From Rhodobacteraceae bacterium Alg231-30 (GTDB taxonomy: Bacteria > Pseudomonadota > Alphaproteobacteria > Rhodobacterales > Rhodobacteraceae), in the NCBI GenBank assembly GCA_900143615.1, contig FREU01000003.1:608237-672236 (forward strand): DNA of 64,000 nucleotides, in the 5' to 3' direction. The notes under the pieces are model-generated. The model saw only the letters and a list, made by a program, of their open reading frames with translations. It was not told the origin of the DNA and made no database searches. Below, one piece after another: positions 1 to 8,555 of this stretch. The first letter of the stretch is position 1; every line of letters begins with the position of its first letter. A program made the translations under genes and the position numbers.

Positions 1-561
1 TTTGTAGATGTCGGTGATCTGTCTCGCACGCCACGCGCGTCGCTTTTTCTGCGAGATCCGCGCGATCTGATTGTCTCGGGCTATTTCTACCACAAACGCG
101 GCGCGGAAAAATGGTGCCATGTGCACGGTCCCAAACCGCAGGATTGGAAAATTGTGAACGGCACGCTGCCTGATCAATTGCGCGCGGATGAAACCTACAC
201 CGAATGCCTCAATCGCCTCTCGCTCGAGGATGGACTAAAGGCCGAAATCCAGTTTCGAAAGCGCCACTTTATCGCAATGCTGCAATGGGTTGCAGACCCT
301 CGCCCCTTGGTTATGAAATACGAGGATATTCTGGGCAATGAGCGCGCCGCCTTTGAAAAGCTGGCACGCCACTACGGCTTTAACGCGGCCGAGCGCCTGT
401 TGTGGCAACAACTGGCAACCGGCACCTCTGCCCTCAAAGGCTTTTCCAAACACGTTCGTAACCCCAATAGCGGCCAATGGCGCGAGGTGTTTCCGCCCGA
501 AGTGATCCGCGCCTTTGAAGACGCGCATGGCAACCTGCTGTCGGCGACTGACTATTCTTAG
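1..561 (+). CDS. Sulfotransferase-family protein, 5'-truncated by the window edge
   Basis: The reading frame is open from base 1, so this is the C-terminal 186 residues of a longer protein. The segment with LRDPRDLIVSGYFYH near the left edge matches the conserved region of PAPS-dependent sulfotransferases that binds the 3'-phosphate of the cofactor (Arg, then Ser a few residues later). The later part, with VMKYEDILGN and a C-terminal GQWREVFPPEV segment, also fits this family (YEDL and GxWKxxF-like blocks). The cofactor-binding P-loop at the N-terminus would lie outside the window. The acceptor substrate cannot be inferred. No operon partner is visible, since the next gene begins 70 bases downstream with its own ribosome-binding site. 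Confidence 0.75.
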   Translation, partial: FVDVGDLSRTPRASLFLRDPRDLIVSGYFYHKRGAEKWCHVHGPKPQDWKIVNGTLPDQLRADETYTECLNRLSLEDGLKAEIQFRKRHFIAMLQWVADPRPLVMKYEDILGNERAAFEKLARHYGFNAAERLLWQQLATGTSALKGFSKHVRNPNSGQWREVFPPEVIRAFEDAHGNLLSATDYS

Positions 562-630
562 CCACCACCTCAGATTCAGCTTTCGCTTCCCGCCAATTGA
601 CGTCAGATTGCCCACAAATTGGGGGGCTTT

Positions 631-981
631 ATGCGCTTTACACTCTTGGCAACACTTTGCTGTTTTTCCGCTCCGGCTCTGGCGATGGCACCATTGGCTT
701 GCGAGACCGATGATCCTGTTGTGGTTCTTACACTTGCCGGCCCAATCGCCCAAATCCGAACCCAAGATACGCCGCAAACTTTCGACCTAGCACCGCTACC
801 TCAACCCCATGAGGGCTTTCCGCATAGCTGGCACATGACGTTGGACGAGCATGCTCTCAGCCTTACAGTTGACGAAGCGACCTGTTCCACCAGATACGGC
901 ACCTTCCCACTTCGGTTCTATCTTGTTGATCATGCCAAACCCGGCGCCATGCTGCACGGTTGCTGCACCGTGGCTGAATAA
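631..981 (+). CDS. Small secreted protein of unknown function
   Basis: The product is 116 residues. It starts with a clear signal peptide (MRFTLLATLCCFSAPALA), so the mature protein should be periplasmic. A longer frame begins at a TTG at 619, but the ATG at 631 follows a G-rich ribosome-binding stretch and begins the signal peptide directly. The mature part has four or more cysteines (ACE near the new N-terminus, TCS in the middle, GCC near the end) that could form disulfides, and it is mostly beta-type sequence. I do not recognise the family. It ends five bases before the following exporter gene and may be co-transcribed with it. Confidence 0.6.
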   Translation: MRFTLLATLCCFSAPALAMAPLACETDDPVVVLTLAGPIAQIRTQDTPQTFDLAPLPQPHEGFPHSWHMTLDEHALSLTVDEATCSTRYGTFPLRFYLVDHAKPGAMLHGCCTVAE

Positions 982-986
982 ACAAA

Positions 987-1850
987 ATGTCTGATACTCT
1001 CAAAGCCACCTTCTGGATGAGCGGCGCCATTTTTGCGTTTTCATCTATGGCCGTTGCAGGCCGCGCCATCAGCTTTGAGCTCGATACCTTTGAAATCATG
1101 CTCTACCGCAGCATCGTTGGCTTGGTTGTGGTGCTTGTCGTTGGGCATTTCGCAGGAACGCTCAATCAAATCAATCGCGACAATCTTGGCCTGCACACCA
1201 TCCGCAACATCAGCCACTTTGCGGGACAAAACTTGTGGTTCTACGCCATCACCGTGATCCCGCTGGCCCAGGTCTTTGCGCTCGAGTTCACCTCGCCTAT
1301 TTGGGCGATCCTGTTGTCCCCTCTGGTGTTGCGAGAAAAACTGCGTGGCTTTGATCTTGTTTGCGCAGGGATCGGTTTCATCGGCATCCTTGTGGTGGCG
1401 CGCCCAACCCCTGACAGCTTTCAGTTTGGACAACTCGCAGCCGCAATGGCCGCCATCGGTTTTGCGCTGTCCGCCGTTTTCACCCGCAAACTCACCCGCA
1501 CCGCGTCCATCACCTGCATTCTGTTCTACCTGACAGCCATGCAAGCCGTCTTTGGTCTGATCTGCGCCAGCCTTGACGGCGACATCACCCTGCCCTCCAC
1601 CACCTCAATACCATGGCTGATCCTCATCGCACTTGCAGGCCTGTCGGCGCATTTCTGCTTATCCACGGCTCTCAAACTGGCTCCGGCCAGCGTTGTTATG
1701 CCCGTTGATTTCGTGCGCCTCCCCCTTATCGCATTGATTGGAATGTCTTTTTACAACGAGCCCATCGATCTTTTTGTGGTCTTAGGCGCATTAATTATCT
1801 TTGGCGGCAACTATTTGAACATTCTGTCCAAAACCCGTAGTGCCCCCTAA
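987..1850 (+). CDS. DMT-superfamily (EamA) inner-membrane exporter
   Basis: The product is a 287-residue polytopic protein with about ten hydrophobic segments arranged as two EamA repeats, the usual size for this family. The N-terminal half contains the recognisable AFSSMAVAGRAI segment and the block FTSPIWAILLSPLVLREKL, where the family typically has a conserved helix end followed by a Glu. The second repeat carries the matching ALKLAPASVVMPVDFVRLP. Members export amino acids, metabolites or nucleotide-type compounds, and the substrate cannot be told from sequence. The gene starts five bases after the small secreted protein. A second, distinct EamA gene lies at 4652. Confidence 0.85.
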   Translation: MSDTLKATFWMSGAIFAFSSMAVAGRAISFELDTFEIMLYRSIVGLVVVLVVGHFAGTLNQINRDNLGLHTIRNISHFAGQNLWFYAITVIPLAQVFALEFTSPIWAILLSPLVLREKLRGFDLVCAGIGFIGILVVARPTPDSFQFGQLAAAMAAIGFALSAVFTRKLTRTASITCILFYLTAMQAVFGLICASLDGDITLPSTTSIPWLILIALAGLSAHFCLSTALKLAPASVVMPVDFVRLPLIALIGMSFYNEPIDLFVVLGALIIFGGNYLNILSKTRSAP

Positions 1851-1965
1851 GGTCTGACGTTGCGTCAATCCATCGGAGGAGGTTCCGTCTGACCCAACTG
1901 CCAAGTTTCTGACTGGAGACAGAGCTTGCGTGCAGTTCAATGGAAAGACACATGGGACAGAAAAC

Positions 1966-3066
1966 ATGAAACTCTCGCTTCTCAGCGCGACCGCCCTCAC
2001 TCTGGGCGCTTCAACAGCATTTGCCGGCGGCCTTGACCGAACAGGCTCGCCAATTGGCATTCTGTTTGAAGAAGGCAACTACATCGAATTCACCGCCAGC
2101 CGCACCAACCCCAGCCTGTCAGGCAGCGATCTGGCAACCGGCGGCAGCACCGGTGACGTGGGTCTGTCTTACAACAGCTATTCCGGCTCGATGAAAATGG
2201 ACATCAACGATCAATTCTCCTTTGCGTTGATCCTCTCTGATCCCTACGGCGCGGACATCAATTATCCGGTTCAGGCAACTTCGGCATTCCTAGGCGGCAC
2301 CTCTGTTGATGCCACCGCCACAGCACTGGACATGATCGGCCGCTATAAATTCAACGACAACGTCAGCGTCCACGGCGGGCTGCGTGTTCAGAAAGCTTCG
2401 GCTGACATCAACCTCGCAGGTGCTGGTTATGGGCCGCTCAACGGCTACACAGTATCGCTGGACGAACAGTATACAGCGAACGCAATCGTTGGCGCAGCAT
2501 ATGAGATCCCCGATATCGCGATGCGCGTGGCGCTCACCTATTTCTCCGCCGCAAAGTTCGATTTTGACGGAACGGAATCCCTTGGTGGTGGCGCCTCCAA
2601 TACCTACACTGTGGACACAAAACTTCCCCAGTCGATCAACCTCGATTTCCAGACAGGGATTGCCGCAGACACTCTGTTATTTGGCGGCATCCGTTGGGCG
2701 GAATGGTCAAGCACCAAGGTAAAGACGTCCAACATCTATGGCGGAACTGACCTCGTCGAATTGCCAGACGCTACTACCTATCGCCTCGGAGTAGGACGTC
2801 GCTTCAACGACACATGGTCCGGCTCTCTATCCGTCGCCTACGAGCCGTCCAACTCCAACGACCTGGTCTCACCGCTTGCTCCTACAAATGGCAGCGCCAC
2901 GGTTGCGGCAGGATTGGAATACACCCGTGACAACATGAAAATCGGCTTTGGGGTTGGGTACACAGAACTTGGCAACGCTTATGCACAAACGGCCGACACA
3001 GAGCGCGCTTATTTCTCCGGAAACCACGCGGTAACATTTGCCACACGTATCGGATTTTACTTCTAA
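1966..3066 (+). CDS. Outer-membrane channel of the FadL/OmpP1 family, copy 1
   Basis: The 366-residue protein starts with a signal peptide ending in AFAGG and finishes with an aromatic outer-membrane beta-barrel signature (TFATRIGFYF). FadL-type channels take up long-chain fatty acids and other hydrophobic compounds. The mature N-terminus GGLDRTGSPIGILFEEGNY resembles the family's plug start. I chose the ATG at 1966 because it begins the signal peptide; an upstream GTG frame at 1930 adds only a polar leader. A hairpin terminator follows 16 bases after the stop. A paralogue with the same N-terminal motif follows at 3424. Confidence 0.85.
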   Translation: MKLSLLSATALTLGASTAFAGGLDRTGSPIGILFEEGNYIEFTASRTNPSLSGSDLATGGSTGDVGLSYNSYSGSMKMDINDQFSFALILSDPYGADINYPVQATSAFLGGTSVDATATALDMIGRYKFNDNVSVHGGLRVQKASADINLAGAGYGPLNGYTVSLDEQYTANAIVGAAYEIPDIAMRVALTYFSAAKFDFDGTESLGGGASNTYTVDTKLPQSINLDFQTGIAADTLLFGGIRWAEWSSTKVKTSNIYGGTDLVELPDATTYRLGVGRRFNDTWSGSLSVAYEPSNSNDLVSPLAPTNGSATVAAGLEYTRDNMKIGFGVGYTELGNAYAQTADTERAYFSGNHAVTFATRIGFYF

Positions 3067-3081
3067 GTCCTGAAACACCAG

Positions 3082-3110
3082 ACCAGACCGCGCTATGTGG
3101 TCTGGTTTTT
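3082..3110 (+). terminator. Rho-independent terminator after FadL copy 1
   Basis: A perfect 8-base stem (ACCAGACC at 3082-3089 pairing with GGTCTGGT at 3099-3106) closes a 9-base loop and runs into a T tract. It lies just after the stop codon at 3066 and should separate the two FadL transcripts. Confidence 0.8.
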
Positions 3111-3423
3111 CTCCGTTGCGAAAATTGCGCCACACATGTCGCGACGCGCAGAAAGTGGACGCTGTGCAGGAAATTAATGCAATCGAGCGCGTGGAAATTA
3201 CCTTGAGTTTTAGATAGTTTAGAGGACCTTCCCCCGCCTCCTCGAACCGATACTCTCCTTCAAAATCCACAAAAATTGGTAATTCAGTTAACGAATAACG
3301 CTGCGTCACACTGCCGCAAGTTGACGTTAGGGCGACTGAGCGTCAACATTGACTTAACCAAAATTGCGCGAATACTGTCTCCTTAGTAAGAATAATACCC
3401 AAAAAAACAGGGGATGGGAGAGG
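3111..3423. other. 313-base intergenic region between the two FadL genes
   Basis: No coding gene is convincing here, and the minus-strand frames across it lack start signals. The region is more AT-rich than its neighbours. Its right third holds an inverted repeat (TTGACG at 3321-3326 and CGTCAA at 3341-3346, 14 bases apart) just before a promoter-like sequence, so it probably serves as the regulatory region of FadL copy 2. Confidence 0.5.
3321..3376 (+). promoter_or_regulatory. Candidate operator and promoter for FadL copy 2
   Basis: TTGACT (3349-3354) and AATACT (3371-3376) form a plausible -35/-10 pair with 16-base spacing, about 48 bases upstream of the ATG at 3424. Immediately upstream is the inverted repeat TTGACG/CGTCAA (3321-3346), which would suit a dimeric repressor or activator. 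The -10 element matches consensus at only four of six positions, so the exact start site is uncertain. Confidence 0.4.
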
Positions 3424-4518
3424 ATGAAGAAATTACTACTTAGCGCGGCGACGCTCTCGCTCGCGGCAGGTACAGGCTACGCCGGAGGACTGGACCGCTC
3501 AGGTCAGGGCGTAAATATCCTGTTTGAAGAAGGCACCGTAGTTCAATTTGGCTACTCATATGTCGATCCGAAATTGACCGGAAAAAGCGCAGTTGATGGG
3601 AGCGCAACAGGCGATGTAGGACGTGGCTATTCCGTGCCACACCTTAGCTACAAACAGTCTCTCAACGAGACATTGGACGTGGCCATAATTTACGATCAGC
3701 CTTTCGGCGCGCACGTAAGCTATGATCAGGACTATTTCCTTAGCGTCGCAGGCTCACCAGATCAATTGCAGGCAGAAGCCGATGCACACGCTCTGACCGC
3801 CATTGTGCGTAAGAAACTGGATGGCGGCTTTAGCATCTATGGTGGTGTGCGAGCTCAGACCGTTGAAGCAACTATTTCTGTCCCGCGCGCCGCCGGATAC
3901 GAGATGGAATCCAATAGCCCAACCGATTTTGGATACTTGATTGGTGCCGCATGGGAACGCCCCGATATCGCCGCAAGAGTTGCTCTTACATATAACTCAA
4001 GTATCAAACAGACTCTCAAACTATCTGAGTCTAGCCTTTTTGGACCTGGTTCGCATTCGGCAAATATCGAAACACCACAGTCTTTGAACTTGGATTTCCA
4101 AACTGGCGTGGCTCCCAATACACTGGTTTTCGGTACCGTACGCTGGGTTAACTGGTCCGACTTTGAACTGTCTTCACCTAACTACCTAGGGGGATCACCC
4201 GTTGGCACCCTAGTTGGTTACGACGACGACGCGATCACGTACACCTTGGGTGTAGGACATAGGTTTAACGAGAAATTTTCCGGTGCTATTCAGCTTGGCT
4301 ACGAGCGAAGCGTCGGCGGTACTGTGTCTGATCTCGGTCCAAGCGATGGCTACCTAAGCTTGGGTGTCGGCGGCACCTATACTCAGGGTAATGTCCAATA
4401 CTCCGCAGGTATCCGCTACATCGACATCGGTGATGCGACTACAGATAACGGCGGAGTCTTTGAAGACAACGACGGCTGGGCGGCTGGCTTTCAGATCACC
4501 TACCACTTCGACAAATAA
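3424..4518 (+). CDS. Outer-membrane channel of the FadL/OmpP1 family, copy 2
   Basis: The product is 364 residues. The ATG at 3424 follows GGGAGAGG, a good Shine-Dalgarno, and starts a signal peptide ending in GYAGG. The mature start GGLDRSGQGVNILFEEGT is near-identical in pattern to copy 1, and both share an SLNLDFQTG segment and a GVGHRFNE-type segment, so the two are tandem paralogues that have diverged considerably. The C-terminal YHFDK ends with a polar residue rather than the usual aromatic. The role is probably uptake of a hydrophobic substrate across the outer membrane. The gene carries its own promoter region and terminator, so the copies are likely regulated separately. Confidence 0.85.
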   Translation: MKKLLLSAATLSLAAGTGYAGGLDRSGQGVNILFEEGTVVQFGYSYVDPKLTGKSAVDGSATGDVGRGYSVPHLSYKQSLNETLDVAIIYDQPFGAHVSYDQDYFLSVAGSPDQLQAEADAHALTAIVRKKLDGGFSIYGGVRAQTVEATISVPRAAGYEMESNSPTDFGYLIGAAWERPDIAARVALTYNSSIKQTLKLSESSLFGPGSHSANIETPQSLNLDFQTGVAPNTLVFGTVRWVNWSDFELSSPNYLGGSPVGTLVGYDDDAITYTLGVGHRFNEKFSGAIQLGYERSVGGTVSDLGPSDGYLSLGVGGTYTQGNVQYSAGIRYIDIGDATTDNGGVFEDNDGWAAGFQITYHFDK

Positions 4519-4536
4519 ATTCCACTCACGGAATTC

Positions 4537-4567
4537 AAAGCCCCTCCATTCATTGGGGGGGCTTTTT
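4537..4567 (+). terminator. Rho-independent terminator after FadL copy 2
   Basis: AAAGCCCC at 4537-4544 pairs with GGGGCTTT at 4557-4564, and a run of six T follows. It is 18 bases past the stop codon. Confidence 0.85.
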
Positions 4568-4651
4568 TACGTCCAGCGCCCCTATCCACGCTCCTTCAAT
4601 TTGCGCAAGAAACGGGTCGCTCGCCGCATTGCGACATGATTGAACAGCCAC

Positions 4652-5569
4652 ATGAGAGAGCAAAAAACCATTTCCGCCCGCGCTTGGGGCGAACTATTCC
4701 TTCTCGCCGCCATATGGGGCGGAATTTTCCTCGCAAACCGAATTGCGCTGGATACCATCGGGGTGTTTACCCTTGTGGCGCACCGCACGCTTTGGGCCGC
4801 TTTTGTCTTATGGCTCATGGTAGCGATCAAAGGCCAATCTGTGCCGCGTTCACTCAAGATCTGGTGTGCCTTTTTGGTGATGGGCATCTTGAACAATGTG
4901 GTCCCTTTCAGCCTGCTCAATTGGGCGCAGCTTCATATTGAATCCGGCCTGACTTCGATCTTCAACGCCACCACCGCGATTTTCACGGTTCTGATTGCGG
5001 GCCTCGTGTTTGCAGATGAACAGCTCACCACACGCAAGGTCCTTGGTTTAGGTCTTGGGTTTCTCGGCGTCTGCACCGCGATCGGTCTCAACAACCTGCT
5101 CTCCTTTGATCCGCGCAGCATCGCACAGATGGCCGCTGTTGCCGCCACTCTCTCTTATGCGCTGGCCGCGGTATGGGCGCGCAAAACCATGAGCGGCCTC
5201 GTACCGCATGTGGCGGCCGCAGGCATGTTGACCGGAGCTAGCATCATCGTTGTCCCTCTGGCTTGGGCACTGGACGGACCGATGACATTTGATTTGCCTC
5301 TTTCTGCCCTTGTCGCAATCTTTTACTGCGCAATCATTGCCACTGCAGGCGCCTACCTTCTGTACTACCGCGTGCTGGCGATGGCAGGCAGCGGCAACCT
5401 CTTGCTGGTCACCCTGCTCATTCCACCGTTTGCGATCGTTCTGGGGGCAGTGGTATTGGGCGAAACCCTCACACCTCAGGCGTTCGCTGGATTTGGTCTA
5501 CTGGCGCTTGGCCTGCTTGTGATCGATGGACGCGTGATGCGGAGATTGACCCGAAAACCCGCCATATAA
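4652..5569 (+). CDS. DMT-superfamily (EamA) inner-membrane exporter
   Basis: The 305-residue polytopic protein has two EamA repeats and about ten predicted helices. Typical blocks are AAIWGGIFLANRIAL in helix 1 and SIFNATTAIFTVLIAGLVFADEQL at the end of repeat 1. The matching block GNLLLVTLLIPPFAIVLGAVVLGE lies in repeat 2, with the conserved Pro and terminal Glu. The frame is open upstream to a TTG at 4640, but MREQ at 4652 gives the normal family N-terminus. It is only distantly similar to the EamA protein at 987. The substrate is unknown. A strong stem-loop straddles its stop codon. Confidence 0.85.
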   Translation: MREQKTISARAWGELFLLAAIWGGIFLANRIALDTIGVFTLVAHRTLWAAFVLWLMVAIKGQSVPRSLKIWCAFLVMGILNNVVPFSLLNWAQLHIESGLTSIFNATTAIFTVLIAGLVFADEQLTTRKVLGLGLGFLGVCTAIGLNNLLSFDPRSIAQMAAVAATLSYALAAVWARKTMSGLVPHVAAAGMLTGASIIVVPLAWALDGPMTFDLPLSALVAIFYCAIIATAGAYLLYYRVLAMAGSGNLLLVTLLIPPFAIVLGAVVLGETLTPQAFAGFGLLALGLLVIDGRVMRRLTRKPAI

Positions 5570-5583
5570 GGCGAGTTTTCGGG
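5550..5583 (+). terminator. Stem-loop straddling the stop codon of the EamA gene
   Basis: Bases 5550-5563 pair with 5570-5583 (13 of 14 pairs, one C-A mismatch) around a 6-base loop. The TAA stop at 5567-5569 lies in the loop. No T tract follows, so this may be a 3'-end stabiliser or a weak terminator rather than a classic Rho-independent one. Confidence 0.45.
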
Positions 5584-5593
5584 CCCCAGATGT

Positions 5594-5655
5594 GCGAAAA
5601 TGGCACCGTCGCGATACCGACGTAATACCGACGCAATACAGACACGCATTTTCGC
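5594..5655. repeat. Inverted repeat enclosing short tandem repeats upstream of the NTPase-metA pair
   Basis: GCGAAAATG (5594-5602) and CATTTTCGC (5647-5655) are perfect 9-base inverted arms. The enclosed 44 bases contain three imperfect copies of an 11-base unit resembling GACGYAATACC (about 5613-5642). The element lies between two genes and 86 bases before the ATG of the P-loop gene. It could be an RNA structure in the leader or a protein-binding site. I saw no match to a SAM-type riboswitch, which often precedes metA in alphaproteobacteria. Confidence 0.45.
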
Positions 5656-5741
5656 CGCCTTACGACCAAAGATTTCTTGCCCGTTGACCCCTCTGCCTGT
5701 GCCCGCTACCACCTCTGGACAGATCGCAAAAGGACGCGGAC

Positions 5742-6611
5742 ATGATCTATCACTCAGCTCAGGAATGGCGTGATGCGCCACAAAAGAAAGTTCTGCTCTT
5801 TGGCATGTCCGGCCTCGGGAAGACACATGTTTCCAATATGTTGCGCGATAGTGGAGATTGGTTTCACTACTCTGTGGATTACCGCATCGGTACGCGCTAC
5901 ATGGGTGAACACATCACCGACAATGCCAAACGCGAAGCCATGAAAGTTCCGTTTTTGCGCGAGCTTCTGATGACAGACTCGATCTACATCGGCTCCAACA
6001 TCACCTTTAACAACCTCGCGCCCTTGTCCACATACCTCTGCAAACCTGGTAACCTAAAGTCCGGTGGCATCGCCTTTGACGAATACATGCGCCGACAGGA
6101 ACAACATCGGAGCGCAGAAGTATCTGCGCTATTGGATACAAAACAGTTTATCGACCGTGCGCATGACCTCTATGGGTATGACCATTTTGTCTGCGATACT
6201 GGCGGTTCCATCTGCGAAGTAGTAGATCCGAATGACCCGCAAGACCCTGTTCTAAAATCGCTTTCCCAGAATGCCCTGATGGTCTGGATCAAAGGCTCCG
6301 ACCTGCACACAGAAGAGCTGATACGCCGTTTTGATCGCGCGCCTAAGCCTATGTATTATCAGCCGGAATTTCTGTTGTCCTGCTGGAGCGAATACCTAGA
6401 AGAAACCGGTCAGTCGGAGTCAGAAGTTGACCCCGATACCTTTGTGCGCTGGACCTATGGCCGGGCTTTGGCACATCGTCAACCGCGCTACGAAGCGATG
6501 TCAAAATGGGGTGTGACTGTGACAGCACAGGATGTTGCAGACATAAAAACAACCTCGGATTTCAACGTTCTTATTGCCAATGCTCTTGAGCAAGTGAGCG
6601 CGACCGCTTAA
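5742..6611 (+). CDS. P-loop NTPase/kinase-like protein upstream of metA, function unknown
   Basis: The product is 289 residues. A Walker A motif is visible near the N-terminus ([12 protein letters not shown], residues about 24-35). A later hydrophobic strand ending [12 protein letters not shown] (about residues 150-160) could be the Walker B-like strand. The overall shape suggests a nucleoside- or shikimate-kinase-like fold, but I cannot name a substrate. It has no signal peptide or membrane segment, so it is cytoplasmic. It ends 34 bases before metA on the same strand, suggesting co-transcription and possibly a link to methionine or sulfur metabolism. That link is inference only. Confidence 0.6.
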   Translation: MIYHSAQEWRDAPQKKVLLFGMSGLGKTHVSNMLRDSGDWFHYSVDYRIGTRYMGEHITDNAKREAMKVPFLRELLMTDSIYIGSNITFNNLAPLSTYLCKPGNLKSGGIAFDEYMRRQEQHRSAEVSALLDTKQFIDRAHDLYGYDHFVCDTGGSICEVVDPNDPQDPVLKSLSQNALMVWIKGSDLHTEELIRRFDRAPKPMYYQPEFLLSCWSEYLEETGQSESEVDPDTFVRWTYGRALAHRQPRYEAMSKWGVTVTAQDVADIKTTSDFNVLIANALEQVSATA

Positions 6612-6645
6612 CTCTAAACCCTTACAAAACCAGAAAGTTCAAGAC

Positions 6646-7569
6646 ATGCCTATCAAGATTCCATCTGACCTCCCCGCCTACGACGTGCTCTCGCGCGAAG
6701 GCGTGATGGTCATGACCGAGGATCAGGCAGCCCGTCAGGACATTCGCCCTCTGCGCATCGGCTTGCTCAACCTGATGCCCAAGAAAATTCAGACTGAAAA
6801 CCAATTCGCCCGTTTGATTGGCGCCACGGCTTTGCAGATCGAGCTGTCGTTGATCCGCATGAGCGAACATAAAACCCGCAATACCGCGGCCACCCATATG
6901 GCGGAATTTTATCGCCCGTTTTCAGACATCAAAGCCTCTGGCGAAAAATTTGACGGCCTGATCATCACCGGCGCGCCCATTGAACACATGCCTTTTGAAG
7001 ATGTCACCTATTGGGAAGAACTCTGCGAAGTGTTTGAATGGACACAGACCCACGTACACTCCACCTTTGGTGTGTGTTGGGGCGGCATGGCGATGATCAA
7101 CTATTTTCACGGCGTTAAAAAACACATCCTTGATCACAAGGCCTTCGGCTGTTTTCGCCATAAAAACATGGACGAAGCCTCACACTACCTACGGGGATTT
7201 TCCGATGATCTCTTGATTCCAGTCAGCCGCTGGACCGAAATGAAACAACAGGAAATCGACGCTGCTTCGGGCCTCAAAACCCTGCTGCACAGCGACGATG
7301 TAGGCCCCTGTCTGGTTGAAGATGCCGCGCACCGCGCGCTTTATGTATTCAATCACTTTGAATACGACAGCGACACGTTGAAACAGGAATATGATCGCGA
7401 TGTCGCCAGCGGCACGCCGATCAACGTGCCTTCGCATTATTATCCCAATGATGATCCTAGCCAGCCACCACAGAACCGCTGGCGCAGTCACGCCCACCTG
7501 CTGTACGGTAACTGGATCACCGAAGTTTACGAAACCACACGTTACAACATGGATGAAATTGGCACTTAA
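6646..7569 (+). CDS. metA: Homoserine O-acyltransferase (MetA), predicted acetyl-CoA type
   Basis: This 307-residue protein is full length for MetA and starts [15 protein letters not shown], close to the family N-terminus. It activates homoserine by O-acylation, the first committed step of methionine synthesis in the cytoplasm. The catalytic Cys is in FGVCWGG (Cys144), and the His/Glu pair is in FNHFEYD (His237, Glu239). The residue equivalent to E. coli Gly111 is Glu113 here (TGAPIEHM). In the family, Glu at this position goes with acetyl-CoA and Gly with succinyl-CoA, so I predict O-acetylhomoserine as product. The gene follows the P-loop NTPase and overlaps the next hydrolase by 17 bases. 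Confidence 0.93.
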   Translation: MPIKIPSDLPAYDVLSREGVMVMTEDQAARQDIRPLRIGLLNLMPKKIQTENQFARLIGATALQIELSLIRMSEHKTRNTAATHMAEFYRPFSDIKASGEKFDGLIITGAPIEHMPFEDVTYWEELCEVFEWTQTHVHSTFGVCWGGMAMINYFHGVKKHILDHKAFGCFRHKNMDEASHYLRGFSDDLLIPVSRWTEMKQQEIDAASGLKTLLHSDDVGPCLVEDAAHRALYVFNHFEYDSDTLKQEYDRDVASGTPINVPSHYYPNDDPSQPPQNRWRSHAHLLYGNWITEVYETTRYNMDEIGT

Positions 7570-8512
7570 AGTATTCATATTATTGATTTTTATTGCCGTG
7601 ACGTTTGTCTTCTGGACAATGCATCGCGCCAGCGTTCATGAAGCAAATGCCGAGCGCGCCTTTCCACCGGAAGGCACCATCATGTCGGTGGATGGCCATC
7701 CGGTGCATGCCGTGGTGATCGGGCAAGGCCCCGATCTAGTCCTCATCCACGGAGCCGCGGGAAACACACGGGACTTCACCCATTCACTGGCCCCTCAACT
7801 GGCCAAACACTTTCGGGTCTATGTATTTGACCGCCCTGGTCTGGGCTACACACCGCCGCTCAACCGCACAGGGGCAACTCTTCAGGATCAAGCCGCACTG
7901 CTCAGCAAGGCCGCGACGCAACTTGGGGCTCAAGATCCAATAGTTGTCGGGCAGTCTTATGGTGGCGCCGTTGCTTTGGCGTGGGCGCTTCATCATCCAG
8001 AGAGTATCAGCGCTCTGGTTACGCTGGCGGGGGCATCGCACCCGTGGACTACGGGGCTTGGAACCTTTTACACTCTTCTTTCGCACCCCATTCTAGGCCC
8101 AATGATCATTCCCATATTGACAGCCTTTGTTCATGACGAGCGCGTCGAACGTGAGCTTGATGCAATTTTCAAACCGCAAAAACCGCCACAAGGCTACGCC
8201 GCACACATTGGCGCGGGATTAACCCTTAGGCGTGTAAGCTTACGCGAAAATGCCCTGCAACGTGCCAACCTGCTTGGAGAAATCATCGCCCAAGCCCCAC
8301 GCTATTCCGAGATCAATGTTCCAACAGAGATTTTGCACGGCGACGCCGACAAAACGGTCGGCCTGCATATTCACGCGCAACCGCTCGCTCAGGCCCTTCC
8401 GAATGCCCAGCTAACGGTGCTTGAAGGGATCGGCCACATGCCACAACACAGCGCCCAGCACGAGGTTATCGATGCGATCCACCGTGTTGCGGCGCGTGCC
8501 GGATTGCGCTAA
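7553..8512 (+). CDS. Membrane-anchored alpha/beta hydrolase
   Basis: From the ATG at 7553, inside the 3' end of metA, the product is 319 residues. An uncleaved N-terminal helix (residues 3-23) should anchor it in the inner membrane with the hydrolase facing the periplasm. The catalytic triad is visible: Ser135 in GQSYGG, an Asp in HGDADKTV (Asp264 or 266) and His295 in GIGHMPQ. The oxyanion-hole HG motif is in LVLIHGAAG (His66). A longer frame from 7391 would lie wholly inside metA in another frame and is rejected. The substrate is unknown. The overlap implies translational coupling to metA. Confidence 0.8.
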   Translation: MKLALKVFILLIFIAVTFVFWTMHRASVHEANAERAFPPEGTIMSVDGHPVHAVVIGQGPDLVLIHGAAGNTRDFTHSLAPQLAKHFRVYVFDRPGLGYTPPLNRTGATLQDQAALLSKAATQLGAQDPIVVGQSYGGAVALAWALHHPESISALVTLAGASHPWTTGLGTFYTLLSHPILGPMIIPILTAFVHDERVERELDAIFKPQKPPQGYAAHIGAGLTLRRVSLRENALQRANLLGEIIAQAPRYSEINVPTEILHGDADKTVGLHIHAQPLAQALPNAQLTVLEGIGHMPQHSAQHEVIDAIHRVAARAGLR

Positions 8513-8555
8513 CCCCAAATCCCGCTCATACTGGTTTGAAAACAGGAGATCTTTC

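Noticed and set aside
235..777. 180-residue minus-strand frame over the sulfotransferase and the small secreted protein
   Set aside because: It is antisense to two better-supported genes, shows no domain pattern and has no ribosome-binding site.
3440..3640. Minus-strand frame overlapping the start of FadL copy 2
   Set aside because: It is Arg/Ser-rich with no ribosome-binding site, and the plus strand has a signal peptide and a barrel protein there.
5570..5741. Possible SAM riboswitch upstream of the NTPase-metA pair
   Set aside because: I looked for the SAM-II pattern, common before metA in alphaproteobacteria, and did not find it.
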